From Melastoma dodecandrum (lineage: Eukaryota > Streptophyta > Magnoliopsida > Myrtales > Melastomataceae), in NCBI GenBank assembly GCA_029817715.1, contig JARUPY010000089.1:2865501-2929500 (forward strand): a DNA stretch of 64,000 nucleotides, in the 5' to 3' direction. The notes under the pieces are model-generated. The model ran no database searches and was not told the DNA's origin. It was given only the letters and a program-made list of their open reading frames with translations. The stretch's first letter is position 1, and every line of letters begins with the position of its first letter. A program made the translations under genes and the position numbers. This document shows positions 12,686 to 25,653 of the stretch, in pieces.

Positions 12686-14595
12686 ATGGGTTTTGGGTGC
12701 TTCGGTTCGTGCGGCACCAGTAAGGATGCTTCTGCTCCTGGTCAACTAGAGGGGAATGGTAATTCTGGTCTCTTGGGATAGTCATCAAAGATGAGTTATT
12801 GGGATTGATTTTGTTGTCCCTTTCTTGAAGATTTATGATTTTGTAGGGTGATTCAGATAGAATTTTGATTGACAATGTGGAAACATGGATTGTTGTCACT
12901 GTCAATTTGCTTTGGTTGAATCTGTTTTGTGATGATAATAACCGCAGGTCAATCAGCGTTGTGGTTATTAGTGGTTTGTCGAGTTTTCTTGTGTTCACAT
13001 GTATGAGTCGATGGTACCAGAGAATTCTGTTTAGCCCTTTGATCTGTGTCATTCGTTTGCTTCTGTTGCGGTATGGGAGTCAGCATTATTTGTTCTAATA
13101 TTGCCTTTTACTACTTCTGATGTTTTTCCACAGAACATATTGTCACCAGTAATGTGAGACTATTTACCTATAATTCGCTACGATCTGCTACGAATAATTT
13201 TCATCCTTCGAACAAAGTCGGGGGAGGTGGATTTGGTGTTGTCTATAAGGTGAGCGAACCTTGATCGATGCATTACTACATCAGCAATCAAGTGGTTGAA
13301 TTTCATTGGTAGCTATGAGTTGCAGGGTCTACTGAGAGATGATACCCCGGTTGCTGTCAAGTGTCTCTCTGCAGAATCTAAGCAAGGGACAAACGAGTTC
13401 TTGACCGAGATCAGTATGATATCTAACATTCAACACCGGAACCTCGTTCAGCTCATGGGCTGCTGTGTGGAAGGAAATCATAGAATATTGGTATACGAGT
13501 TCCTAGAGAACAACAGCCTCGCTAGTGCTTTGCTCGGTATTCTCGTCTCTTCTTTTCATGTCAGAGGAGAGTCATGACCATATTCTAATGAAAGGTTTAG
13601 TTGCATAATTAAGTCCCACTTGGATTGATTACAGGCTCAAAGAGCAAGCATGTTATTCTTAATTGGTCTCAGAGGGCTACAATATGTTTGGGTACAGCGG
13701 CTGGTCTTGCTTTCCTTCACGAAGAAGCCAAACCGCATATTGTCCACCGAGATATTAAGGCCAGCAATATACTTCTTGATGGAGACTTCAATCCAAAAAT
13801 TGGGGATTTTGGCCTGGCAAAACTCTTTCCAGATAATGTAACTCATGTCAGCACACGAGTGGCCGGAACAATGTAAGCACATTACTCATTTGAATCTGTT
13901 GTGTAGAATCCAATTGTAGTGACTTCGTTTAACCTGGCAGAGGATACCTAGCACCCGAATACGCTTTGTTTGGACAGCTTACTAGGAAAGCGGACGTGTA
14001 CAGTTTTGGGGTAGTAATACTCGAAGTTGTTAGTGGCAGAAGTAGTAGCAAGTCTGCCTTTGGAGAAGACCTCATGGTTTTGGTCGAATGGGTAAGTATG
14101 TTCCTCAGTTCCAGATTAGCACCCTCAGAATGGTTTTGTAATTGTCATAGTAACGAAGATTTAGTCGTCCAGTATGAAACCATCTGGGTTTATCCTAATG
14201 TACTGACTAGCATTGCAAAATGCCTTCAGACATGGAAGCTGAGAGATGAGAATAGACTGCTGGACATCGTCGATCCTGAGCTGACGGACTACCCAGATGA
14301 CCAGGTGCTACGCTTCATAAAAGTCGCACTCTTTTGCACTCAGGCAGGATCCAACCAGCGTCCCACGATGAAGCAGGTGCTGGAGATGCTTTCTAAGGAC
14401 GTTAACCTTAATGAGAAAGCATTGACAGAACCGGCTGTGTACAAGGGACAAAAGGATGGGTTGAAACAACCGACTATTACTAGTTCGACGGGTGCATCAT
14501 CATCTCAGCTGCGAAAGGGAAAGGAATCGCGGGATCCACCGGGAAAGTCGACTCAAGCTAGCTATCACAGCATCACGGAAGTAATTCCTAGATAG
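12686..14595 (+). CDS. Receptor-like cytoplasmic Ser/Thr kinase (CRPK1-like)
   Basis: Protein kinase without signal peptide or membrane segment, resembling the cold-responsive kinase CRPK1 (At1g16670) and related cytoplasmic kinases. Six exons: 12686-12758, 13134-13249, 13326-13536, 13635-13872, 13941-14091, 14230-14595; they join to 384 residues. The kinase domain is complete: glycine loop GGGGFG (54-59), VAVK with K75, HRDIKASN with catalytic D173, DFGLA with D191, then GYLAPEY and [16 protein letters not shown]. The activation loop carries [10 protein letters not shown]. The N-terminus [10 protein letters not shown] has Gly2 and nearby Cys residues, fitting N-myristoylation plus palmitoylation and plasma-membrane anchoring. 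The roughly 80-residue C-terminal tail is Ser/Thr/Lys-rich. Substrate and pathway are inferred only from family resemblance. Confidence 0.9.
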
Positions 14596-14992
14596 TTTAC
14601 CCAATAACCTTCTCGAGGTTCGGGGCATCATTTGCTGTGAAGTTGAGTCCAACTGTGAATGTAGAGAACATTGTTTCATGGGCATGTATATGCCAAGGCC
14701 TTACTGCATTGATTCGTTGATCGTTGTAGACAAAACCAACATTCGGGTCTAACTCCAAGCACACAAATATACACAGAAGAAAACATAGTAGCCCGTCAAA
14801 ACATGTACATAAAGCACCGCAACGAGTACCATTATCTACATAAAGGCCGGCAAAGACCTATGGTTTATACATGTAGGCATCCAATGAGATAATACTAGGC
14901 TTCTAATGAGATGGTTAAATCCAAACTAAACCCAGAAACAGTGCTAATATATGCCCAACCCAACCCTGAGGAGGGGAAGTGTAGATGTTCAT

Positions 14993-16297
14993 TCAAGCAG
15001 AAGCTGAGACCTCCTTAGCTGCTGAAGGTGGAGGGGGCGTCGGAGATCCAGTCGCTGGTTCGCCAGGTTTTGCATCTTTCTTTGGTTCAGTCGCTGGAGG
15101 TGGTTTGGGTTTCATGTGCTCAGGAGTGTTGTGCTTGAGTTTCAGAAGTATCTGACGCATCCTCGAAAGATCCGACGGTTTCCCTGGCTTAGGCCCCTGA
15201 ATTACAACGATTGAGGGCTTCTTCTCCTTATCTTTGTCCTTCTTCCCTCTTTTCTCTATTGTTGGAACCTCGTGGGGTATGAGTTCTCCAATAGCTTTCC
15301 AGTAGTTCTTCTCTGCTTCAGAATGGAACTTCTCCCGGCTAGCAAGGAATAGCTGTAGAGTGTAGACAGAAGGATATATTCATCAAGGACAGCATAAGAT
15401 AAATCCAGCAGAAAGAAGTACACTGAAACCAAGTCCCAACTGAAACCAGCAGCTAACTACTGGTCCTGGGTACCCTTGGAAACACTTCTTCACAACTAAT
15501 TCGACAACCAGAGTTACCTTCTCCTTTTCTCGATTAGAATTCCTGTTATTCTCAACAGTAACAGCACGCTTCTGATAGAACTCAACCTTGAACCGCTCGG
15601 CTTCTTCAATGATCTGAACCAGCACCTCCTTCTCCCTCTTCTCCTTCTCCTCCAGCTTAATTGCATTTAGCCTGAGAAAATAGTACAAAATCTCGATAAA
15701 ACTCCGCTCCATTTTCCTTGGCCCGTATTGATCAACAAGCAGCAAAGTACTTTCTAAGCATCAGCAATCAGATACCAAGACGATAAGTCGCCTCATGCAC
15801 ACAATCGACCGGACATGCAACTAAAAATCTACGTCTCATGAGTAACAGCGGCTTCCCTTCCACATATCAATCAACTAAGATTACGCCAGCCACAACAAGA
15901 CTCGAAAAACCTAGAGCTAAACAAACTGATTCCACAAGTAGTCCCAAGTATAGTTCGATTAAACTTCGGGGAAATCGGCTAACCTCCTCCATTCTCTTTG
16001 GGCGAAGCCCTCCTCTGTCTGCATCTCCGAAGGATGCGGCAACATGGGACCTTCGGACGCTCTGAAGTACTCCCCGTTATGTTCAGGGGAGAATCCACCG
16101 GATCCGACTAACACCTCATGGCCGGAGCCGAACGACTGATGTGCATTGACGACGGGCGGAGAGTCGGCGTCGTATCCAGGCGAGTACTCGAAGTGCTGGG
16201 ACGGAAGGCGAGGATCGTATCCATCGTCGAAGGGACGGGTAGAGTCTCCGCTGTCGCCTACGGCGACGGGAGAGTCATCGTCGACGAAGCTCGCCAT
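14993..16297 (-). CDS. CLC: Clathrin light chain
   Basis: Subunit of clathrin triskelia that binds the heavy-chain hub and regulates coat assembly at the plasma membrane and trans-Golgi network. Three exons on the minus strand: 16297-15984, 15671-15518, 15352-14993; they join to 275 residues. The N-terminal third is acidic and disordered ([13 protein letters not shown], then several D/E/G/S stretches). The conserved plant motif [17 protein letters not shown] closes exon 1. Exon 2 encodes the charged coiled coil ([20 protein letters not shown]). Exon 3 carries [15 protein letters not shown] and [18 protein letters not shown], both diagnostic of plant clathrin light chains, then a Pro-rich tail. 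It converges with the kinase gene; their stops are about 400 bases apart. Confidence 0.95.
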
Positions 16298-16361
16298 GGG
16301 GTGTGTAAGATTCCTCCCTATTTTCAGTGATCGCAAATTTTTTAAGGGCCACACAATTCAT

Positions 16362-16434
16362 TGGGCCCTAGGCCCAATTAAGAATGGGTTTGGTCCGATG
16401 CGAGTAAATTGGGCCTCCATTCATCTAAGGCCCA
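16362..16434. promoter_or_regulatory. Site II (TGGGCY) cluster upstream of the clathrin light chain
   Basis: Four GGCCCA/TGGGCC motifs (16362, 16371, 16410, 16429) lie 65-140 bases upstream of the clathrin light chain start codon. Site II elements are bound by TCP factors and are common in promoters of constitutively expressed plant genes, which suits a coat protein. Confidence 0.6.
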
Positions 16435-18448
16435 GTAGTCAAAGGATTAGAATTTTTATGAGCAAGCACTTAAATTAATCATTGCCCTTAAAAATTAGTG
16501 GGGTGGGAGACACGAATCAGTTGATAGATCTAATAACTAACAAAGATCCATCCTGACAGTTTTTGTAAATCAATCTACAGCCTAACCCCCACCCCAATTG
16601 AAAGAAGATCCAAATCCAAAATTTCACTCCAAAGTTTTTTTTTTCTTTTCTAGAACCAACCAAGGAGTCATGTGTGATCGTGGAATAACTCAACCGATTC
16701 CAATCAATCATTGGTTAGTATTTTATTGAGCTTCCCCCACATGGGCAATTTGCATGTTCTTCCTATTCCAAGCTCTACATATAGATAGATCTTGCAGTCT
16801 TTTCTTTTCTCTGGCCGCAATTTCTTTTTCATATTTCTTCCTTAGCACGTTTGACCCGCTTGATTAAGTTGCATGATCAAGTATTTGGGTTGTGATGATA
16901 ACATGGGAGGGAGACAAGGAGAGGGTGATCCACTGATTAAAGCGATTTGATTATAATGATTTAGTGATTAATTACTTTTGTGGATTTGTGTAACTGACAA
17001 CATGAGGGGAGTCAGCTAACATCTTCTTGGGATCAGATGCAAGAAAACTTACCTGTCTAAACTTTGTCTAGCCAATAATGAATTGCACGATCTATGGAAA
17101 GCGATCTCTTAACTGTTCTCTGTGGCATTTATCTAAAAACGTCCATATAGATAGATGGGCATAGCAGCACATAACATTTATTATGTTCAATGTTATTTTC
17201 TTTTCATTTCCTTTTTTCCCTAATATAACATCTTCTCAATGTATCAAAAGGCACGTTTTGTCCAACCCCTATACAAAAAAACCTCCCATTCTCTATGGAT
17301 CCAAAATCGAGGGTCATGGGAAAATGACTCCTTTTCTTTTATTTTTTTTTTTTTAGTTTCAGAGGCATAACAACAATCACGGACAGCTCTTCTAGTCAAA
17401 GGTAGGTAAGTGGTCGCCAATGACTCGATATCAAAATTTGGGAATTTAAGATTTGTTATTTTCTTTATTGGGTTGGTCGATATCATTGGGTATTCTTATG
17501 GTGAATATAGTTTGTAAAATATGAATATGGAACCATATGCTATTAAGCGAATCATTTGTTGGGTCGTTCAATGTATGTAGTAGTAGGCATGTGCACGGCT
17601 CGTGACTAGTTTCGGTAGCCATGTGAGGTTTTTGGACAGGCAAGTCAAGAGGGAGGGAGAAAGGAGAAAGGAAGAAGCCTGTCCATGTCCAAATACATCT
17701 TCCCTTTACATTTTCTTTTTTTTTTTTGAAAAATCATAGGGTTATCGAGACAGAACTGAGTAAAGGGGTATTGAATCGTGCAATGAAAGAGGGGGAGGCC
17801 CATACCCATATTACCCAGTTCCTATTCCTCTTTCTTTTCTATTATTAAAAGGGGGTTGTGTGGATATACTTTTAGGGATGGGATGTGGGGAACATGCCTT
17901 GTAATAATGGCCTTTTGCCAAACTTAAATTGACAGAGAAGGGACCCCTAACACCCAACCCCAACCCATTACTATTCCAATCACCCAATTTATCAAAAAGG
18001 GTTTTTGGGAAATGAAAGTTTCAACAGAGAGAGATAGAGATTGAGGAGCAAGAAGGAACCGTGATATAACATCCATCAACCATCTTATCAAATCTCGGAA
18101 ACATAGCAGCAGTTGTAGAAGAGTCTTACTAGTAGTAGTAGTAGTAGTAGTAACCGATGATCTATAGAAGGCCTATTGCTATTGCCACTACTTGCAAGAA
18201 CGTGGGAAAGAGGTGGGAAATCTTCACTTTTTCATCACAACACTATTAATTACTATAATATTTTTAATCATTAAGGAGAAAAAAACCCAAAATTTAAAAA
18301 TGGGTAAAAAAAAATTAAAATTTGACAAATTCCAGCACACAATCACATGTCGTATGAGCCACAAGCAAAAGAGCGGGTTGGGTTGGCCTTGGCTCCTCCC
18401 CCGCCATCGATCGGGGTAAAGAAAAAGGGGATGCCGGAGAAGGGACAA
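16435..18448. other. Spacer between clathrin light chain promoter and LAX1 3' end
   Basis: A/T-rich with poly-T and poly-G/C runs and a trinucleotide run at 18130-18152. No gene recognised. Confidence 0.5.
18130..18152 (+). repeat. (AGT)n microsatellite
   Basis: Seven to eight perfect AGT units about 300 bases past the stop of the LAX1-like gene, which is on the minus strand. Confidence 0.9.
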
Positions 18449-21088
18449 TCAGTTATGGTGTGGGGCGGCTGCGGCGGGTGGCGTAAGGGGCTTGCACTGG
18501 TAGCACTTGGCGAAGAGCCCGAAGGTGTCGATCTGATGAATGAAGTTGGTCATGCTGGCCCATCCGCCGAACCCGAACCCCACCACAAAGACCCACCCGA
18601 CCACGAACGCGTTAAGCACGTACATCGCAGTCCAGCTCGGTAGGAAGAACGGTGGCTTCTCCGCCGCATTCTGCGAAAAAAAATAGGAAAAACACCCATT
18701 TTATATAAGTCAGTTTCTGTACACATAGAGATGCCAACAAGATTCTTTGGACTTTGGACTAAAACAGTTTAGTTTTAGCCAATGCTTTAAGACCATGGAC
18801 TAGGTTCTTGTCATTGAAATGATATTATTATCTAAGGGGGTGTCATCTCAGCCAGCTCACCCAACTGAGAAATGCAATGCAAATATATAACATAAGTAAC
18901 TAGAAAAAAAAAGACGCCCCACTCCTCCTCCCCCCATGTGTCTATTCATACTAGATAGTCCAAATCCCAAGTATTTAATGCTCTCCAATGTTCTTCTTCA
19001 ATTTCTCCCTACCCTCCTCCCTCCATTCACCCCCAAAATGTTGTCGATAATGAATAACTACTTACTGGAACCCAAATTATTGGTGATTGGACACTCCCAC
19101 TGTAATAAGCAATTGGGTTTAGAAATTTTGCAATTACCAAAATGATTTCATTATGTTGAGGAGTGTATGTGTGTTGTGGTTTCTTACCTGTCTAGCGGAG
19201 GCCTTCCTATAAGTGAGCATATGAGCCAGGGCTGGGATGATGTACACGGTGAAGCTGACGAGGAGAGCCCCCACCGCCGAGTTGATCGGCCCGAAGAATG
19301 GGAAGATTATGGCCAGGAACCAGATCGGGATCACGACAGGGAGCCGTGCCAGAGCCCTCAGGCATATGCTCCTCGTGTCGTGCATCCCTATCACCTTCTC
19401 CCACACGAAGTAGAGCGGCGTGCACGCGAACCCGAACGTTATGAACTGCATGCCCAGTATAATAATTACAAAACAGAAAATTCGATAGTTAATCGGAATG
19501 AGCTTAAACAAGATGCGGGGACCGGATTAGGGTGATGTACCTGGTGGATGAGCATGAGGATGACGGCAGCGTCACGGAATCGCGACTTGGGAAGAAGCGA
19601 GAAGGCGTTGGAGTGGTTGAGGAGCTGATCGCCGAACGCCCAGTAAACGGCAGTGGCGGATGGGAGCGTCAACGTGAACACGTAGAGCGTAGCCATGAGG
19701 TAAATGTACTTGAACTTGCTTGGTTTCCACATAGCATGCATAATCTCCCTAAACAAAAACACAAAATCGTACAAAATTACTACACGAATCCCAATTTAAT
19801 GTCCGGCACTTTTCACCGAAGGGAAAAAAAACTTTTATCACAGCAGCTTTTTTTTTAACCGAGGTAAATTCTTTTTGGGATTGATAATTATTGTGTCTGG
19901 GGCAAGGCAGGCAAAAAGCAGCTAATAAAATAAAAAAGCCAAAGTAAATGTAACTATGGAAAATTCCAAAATCATCTATCACGCCCACGCCCATTATTTA
20001 TTTATTCTCTAAAAAAATAAGACTCTAAAATTAAACAATTACCAGATTAAGAAATTAAAAAATAAATTATTGGGGGAAAGTCTGATAACTTAAAATATAT
20101 TCCCTTTCTTGCGGGGAAAAGGAGGAAAAGGAGGAAGAAGCTTTACACAGTGACAGCGTGGCCGCCGAAGGTGTAGAGGATGTTGGTGGCGCCGGTGAAG
20201 TATAGGACTAGCTTCTTCGGACCGGAGTGGATCACGCCTTCCGCCTGCGAATCCCGGCAATAGAATGTTTCCGTTATAGGAGAAGCGGGGAGGTTAAGGT
20301 ATTGGTTCGGAGGATTCTAGTTGCCTACCTGTCCATGGACGAGGGCCGCGATTGTTAGGTACCATGCCGTGTACGTGGTCATGCCTAGTCCGAGGAATGA
20401 CCAGATGCGGTAGTTGTGGAACGAGGGGATGAACACAGTGGTAGCGCAGCAGGCGCCGAAGATGTACGTCCACGTCCTCTTGTCGAGGTGGTCGTTGATG
20501 TAGTAGATGTTGCTGGCGCAGGCGATGAGCTGGATTACCGACCCGAATAGGAGGAAGGTGCAGTTGAAGGCCAGACCCACTGCCTTCCAGTAGGGACCAA
20601 GGAGCCCGTCCAGGACCTCGAACCACTGGATCACGTGGTTCTTGAAGCTCACGTTCTCCTTCTCCTTCCGTGTTCTGTACTCGATGTAGAGGACGCTGAT
20701 GAGGTATGCTGTCCAGCTACCGAGGATGCCGTAGAACACCTGGAAGACGATCCCGGATAACATCCCCAGCTGAGAGAATGAGTATGGTAACGTCAACAGC
20801 ACCTGTGCGACCTGCAACAAAAACACCCCCCCGCAAACCGAATCAACAGCCTGTGATACCTTGTCGACGCAGATGCAGTGGGGGGCGGGGACTCTATACC
20901 TGGTTCGAGGCGCAGCTGAACCAGGCATCCCAGGCGGAGCCACCGTGCCAGAGCATGCTCTTGACGTTGAATCCGGAGGTGTCGCCGTGGGCGTCCCCAT
21001 TCGGCCCATCCTCATCCTTGCCGTCGCCACGATCAGTTTCACTCAGGTTGGGGACGATGGCTTCCTCTGCCTGCTTCTGAGGGAACAT
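18449..21088 (-). CDS. LAX1: Auxin influx carrier, AUX1/LAX family (LAX1-like)
   Basis: Proton-coupled auxin (IAA) importer of the plasma membrane, in the amino acid/auxin permease family. Six exons on the minus strand: 21088-20900, 20811-20329, 20244-20147, 19748-19541, 19445-19188, 18670-18449; they join to 485 residues, the length I recall for AUX1. Near-invariant family segments are present: LWHGGSAWDAWFSCASNQ, QVLLTLPYSFSQLGMLSG, KNHVIQWFEVLDGLLG, FGACCATTVFIPSFHNYR, FGGHAVTVEIMHAMWKP, and the C-terminal DTFGLFAKCYQCKP. About ten to eleven membrane segments are expected. The N-terminus (Gln-Ala-Glu-Glu early, acidic Gly/Asp-rich, then FNVKSMLWHGG) fits LAX1 better than LAX2/3. The start is the first ATG of the frame joining the conserved block; upstream in-frame codons look like leader. 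It is divergent from SQD2 across 9 kb. Confidence 0.95.
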
Positions 21089-21703
21089 TTTTTTGTGCTT
21101 CGATTCTATCAAGAGACGGTGCGGAAAACGCCTGGCAAGCACGCAAAAACAGTTGCGTGAGACAAAGCAGAGGGATTTAACATGTCGAATAAACAAACGA
21201 TGAACTGCGTGGTTCTGGGAAAAACCAAATACCCAAAAAATCCAAAGAGAAAAAAACAGAGCGCCCCCTAAATCTGCTAAAAAAGAGTGCGTTTCCTCTC
21301 ACGAGGGATTCAGAACACGAAAACCCACAAAACAATGGAGAGCTACAGCCGTAGCCGGCGAAGCCAAAGATGCCGTATTTTGTGTAAAGGGGGGAGGGAG
21401 CAGAGGAGGGCAGGAACAGGGGAATTGAATTGAATGACTTGGGTGGGCAGGGGTTAATGCGACATTAATCAGGCACTCAACACAGGGCCGAGAGGATAGA
21501 GTGAGAGGCAGTGTGAAGAGGAGAGGCTTCTACTGTTAGACAGCCGTTTGGCGCAGGGGGTGGGACGGCGGATGAAAAGTAGGTAGGCCTAAAAAAGCGG
21601 GAGCAGCAGCAGAGCAGGGGAGAAAGGAATCCTGGGGATGTAGGAAAAGAGAGCAGAGACCGCCCCACCTACTACTGTAAGAGAAAAGAGAGTGTCTGAA
21701 GAC

Positions 21704-21737
21704 TTTCTTCTTCTTCTTCTTCCTCTTCTTTCTTTCT
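21704..21737 (+). repeat. (TTC)n / polypyrimidine tract upstream of LAX1
   Basis: TTC repeats grading into CTT/TTTC. Read on the minus strand this is a GAA-rich tract about 620-650 bases upstream of the LAX1 start, possibly in its leader or core promoter. Confidence 0.85.
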
Positions 21738-23585
21738 TGTTACTTTGGGGTGGGTTGGCTCTGGTACAAACCCCCCTTGGGTTGTGGAGGTAAGAAAATG
21801 GAGTTCTTTTGCAGAGAGAGGGGGGGAATTGATGTTGTGAGAGAGAATCAATTCGGATTTCAATAGAGACCCAAATGCTGCTGGCTGGCTCAAGACCACC
21901 CCCCATCCTTTTTTATAATATATTTTTTTATAGACCCCCACCAAAAAAAAAAGAAAACCCTCGGATTGACCAAACGAATCATATTATGTGTGTGTTTGAA
22001 TGAATGAATGAGATGAGGAGCCGCACACAGTGTGTCTGTCCCTCCACTTCAACGGCTAAACATAAGTTTAATCATCATAAGTCATAAACATTCTTGGTTT
22101 TGGGTTTTGTGTGATGGGGTGTTGTTGTTTTACTCTTGAAGTGAAACAAAGATTTAAAACCAAAATGTAGTTTCAGAGCCGAAAAGGGAGAGCTGCTTTT
22201 GAGACAGGGGGCCGTTTTGTGGGCCTCTCCACTCGCAGGCCCATTTCCCATTCATCCAACGGCTGCCTTTCCATCCTCCAAATAACTCGCATCAGTTAAA
22301 ACACATACATATCCATAAGTTCATCCCGACATAACATCGGCTACTTACGACACAACAACAGCAAGGAACAAGTGTCATCATCCGACAGGGGACATCGCAT
22401 CATTCCAAGATCATTTCGCCCTTGGACTAAAAACATTTTAAGCTGAAAGTCACTCGCTCGTGACCTTGCTGCTTATCATGTTGTTGTTATGCCCAAACAA
22501 CTTCCCCCTCGTCCTCGTCCTCGTCGTCATCATCATGTCCCTCCCCGGCGAAACACTTGCAAAAATGAACCTCACACCCGAAATAATTACGTTTAATATG
22601 TTACCTTGCCCCCTCGATCTCCAAGGAAATGATCGAGTACTGACCATGCGAGAGCCGCCACGAGATCTTCTCTTTACTTCTCGTGTTTGGTGTCGAACAA
22701 AAAGGAAACGTCAAAGGTTGTCTCTTCCCGTGATTTGCATGTACACCTAGCGTGCCTACATATCCGAGTGCCGATCTAACTAAACATCCCGACCATTACG
22801 AAAATTTAACTCCAGATGATTAGCCAAGTGGGGCCAATCTGAATGAGTAGAAACACAACGATTTTTTTATTATTCCAGACAAAAGGATGAAGTAATTGGG
22901 GGAGGGAGGGGGAGAAAATAATGATTAAGTGGGATGCATTCTTTGACTCCCAACTAAAAGATTTTTCCAACTTTGACAATTGGAAGACCCGAATTTCGGA
23001 GCCAATGTTTCCCTCCCCCCTCCCCTTAAAGTAATCACACCATTACACGAAACATCAACACGAACATTCATTCATCCTCACTCACAGCATCCCCCACTCA
23101 TGAAAAAGTAAAAAAAAAGTAAAGACAGACAAGCCTTAATTTCCCATCAGTACATTAATTTCACTTTAGAAAAAAAAAAAGAGGAGTTCCGATCCAACTT
23201 GATCTCTAGGAGAAAAAAAAATAAAGTAAAAGGGAAAGGAAGAAAATTTGCTATGATATGCTATCGCTTTTCGCTTTTTTCATATACCGCATGTATTATC
23301 ATTGTTTTATATTTTTCCAAGCAATATTAGATAGGAAAGGTAGGAAATTTACGCATCCACCAAAGGAAGACACGCCTTATCATTCCATTCATTCATGGCA
23401 AGGCAAGTGGATTGTAAAGAGGCATGAAGTGTATGTTCCAATCTTCAATCGACTTGAACCCCTAGAAGAAAAATAGAATAAAATTAGTCATTTGATTTGG
23501 ATTCGGGCAAAGGATCTGGATTAGGGTTTTTGAGTTACATACGATGCCGTTGACCCTCCCTTTGCTAATCATATGTTATTATTAC

Positions 23586-23618
23586 TAGTAGTAGTAGGAG
23601 GAGGAGGAGGAGGAGGAG
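23586..23618 (+). repeat. Compound (GTA)n(GGA)n microsatellite
   Basis: A short AGT/GTA run passes directly into seven to eight GGA units. Confidence 0.9.
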
Positions 23619-25620
23619 TAGGAGTTGGAGAAGTAGTCGGGTCAAAGTCATTCGCCATTAGGAAGGATCAGTCTGAGATTATAATAATTGTATGGGATTA
23701 GGGAGGGAAATCAGGTGGGGGTGGGGGCCCAAGCACTCACCTCATCTGCGAGATTTTAGGAAAATAACGGGATTCAAAATATCCATGACATTATCCTATC
23801 TATATATATATATGTTCAGTTCAGCTAACTATCCAATTAAGAGACATGATTAGACGTGCTAAATCACTAAAAGAGAGATTATCACCCCCTCTCCCTAATC
23901 CAGCGACTAATCCTTCTGACATGGGATTGTGGGAGGTCCCCAATGTAGTCATGAAATCCGAACAAGCCATGTGACCCGATTTTTTTGTCCCTTTTTAATC
24001 TGATGTAAAAATTTCTTTTATTTTGGTTTTTGGAGCACACCACTACCATGTTAATACAAACATACATGAATATTCGTCACGGTGACGCATTCATGTTGCA
24101 CCCCCCCATCTTCTTATACATTCGAATTATCGGTGTGGGGAAGAGAGTGGCCACACAACGTTTTAAGCCGAAATCATCATGAGGGAAAGGAATCACTTTT
24201 ACTTTTTTTTGGTTCCAAAGGCGTGTTCATAAAAAGTGCTTTCTTTTACACCTTAATGTATATGAAGACAAGTGTTTGTGTGTGTGTGGTGGGGGGGGGG
24301 GGGGCGGGGGGAGTCGATGTTTGATATCATGAGTGGAATCTAAAAAACAAGATAATCGAAAGTAGAAAAACAAAAGTCCCAACTCCACGAACAAAGTTGC
24401 GTGCGGCTACCCTCCCACTTTCGATCTTTCTTTTATGTTTTAGGTCTTTTCCCCAGATTGATTATTTCTTACATGGAAAAGGTTTTACACACCTGACACG
24501 AGTGAAAGTAGTGGGGGTGGGGAGAGTGTGTTTGGATAAGTGAGTGATAAGAAAGGTCGAGGGGGGGCAAGAGAGTAGAGAATGTTATGTTAGTATTCAC
24601 ATTCTCCCATCTTCTTCTCCTTTTAATAAAGCTTTCTTTTGTTCCTTCTTTTACTTTCCCTCCCCTCCCACCACTTCCACTCGTTCGCTTTCGGAATCAT
24701 ATTTTTTTAGGGGCTTGGTGGGCGATTTGCCTTTTGGGACATTTATCTTCTGTTCATACTCTAAAATAAGAGTCAAACAAAACTCCCCCAAAAAAAGAAC
24801 TTAGCTCGTAGAGAGACATATATAGCAAGGAGACATTATCTTTTATCTTTGTCGTTCTTTACCGACCGAAAAATTTATATATTTTTTTGGAGATAAAATG
24901 TTGTCGATGCTAATCCGGAAATAAGTCTAGATTCAACCTCCATGTGATTTTATGTCGGGCCATGAGAATAATTTAATCTCTGGGCTCTACTTTTGACCCA
25001 TGTGGTAATGCAAAAAAAAAAAAAACCCTAGCCGCGCCGGGCTTTAAGCATTGGAAGAGAGAATGAGAATCACGAGTTTAGTATAACTGGCTGGAGTCAT
25101 CAGATCATCATCGTCCGTCATCATTAGATGAGTCATCATAATATTCTTGGTTCGATTAATCCGTCGACAATTCATAAGAAAAATCCCCCATTCTCTTCCA
25201 TTGTTGCAACTCCTCCTATGTTGAAGAAGCCCAACTTCATGTGAAGGACGAAAAAGACACACCTCCCACCTCTCGAGGGGAGGGAGGAAGGGAGGGGGGA
25301 CCTCCCAAAATCAATCATGTCGTCACGGTTGGACAACAGCAACGAGCACATCTTTCACGAAGATTAAATGTTGGGGAAATGAGATCACGTAGGTGGAGCT
25401 TTCCCCATATATTAGCTGTGAGTGTTGAAGTCCCCTCTCCTCTCTTCTTCTTCTTCTCTTTCCCACCTCAAATTTTCAGTAACCCCTTTATTTCCAATGA
25501 AAATCGCCGATGGGGCCTTGTCTTTTATTTCCTCTCTTTCCTTCTCTCCTTTGTGGCTGCTAAGGTATCCCACTCGAAGATCTTGGAAGATTCAATGCTT
25601 TTGCTTGATATGATGATGAC

Positions 25621-25653
25621 GACGACCCTACCCCCCCCCCACCCCCCCCCCCC
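25621..25653 (+). repeat. C-rich homopolymer tract
   Basis: Long C runs interrupted by single A or T residues. The tract is a possible i-motif/quadruplex former and a likely spot for assembly error. Confidence 0.85.
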
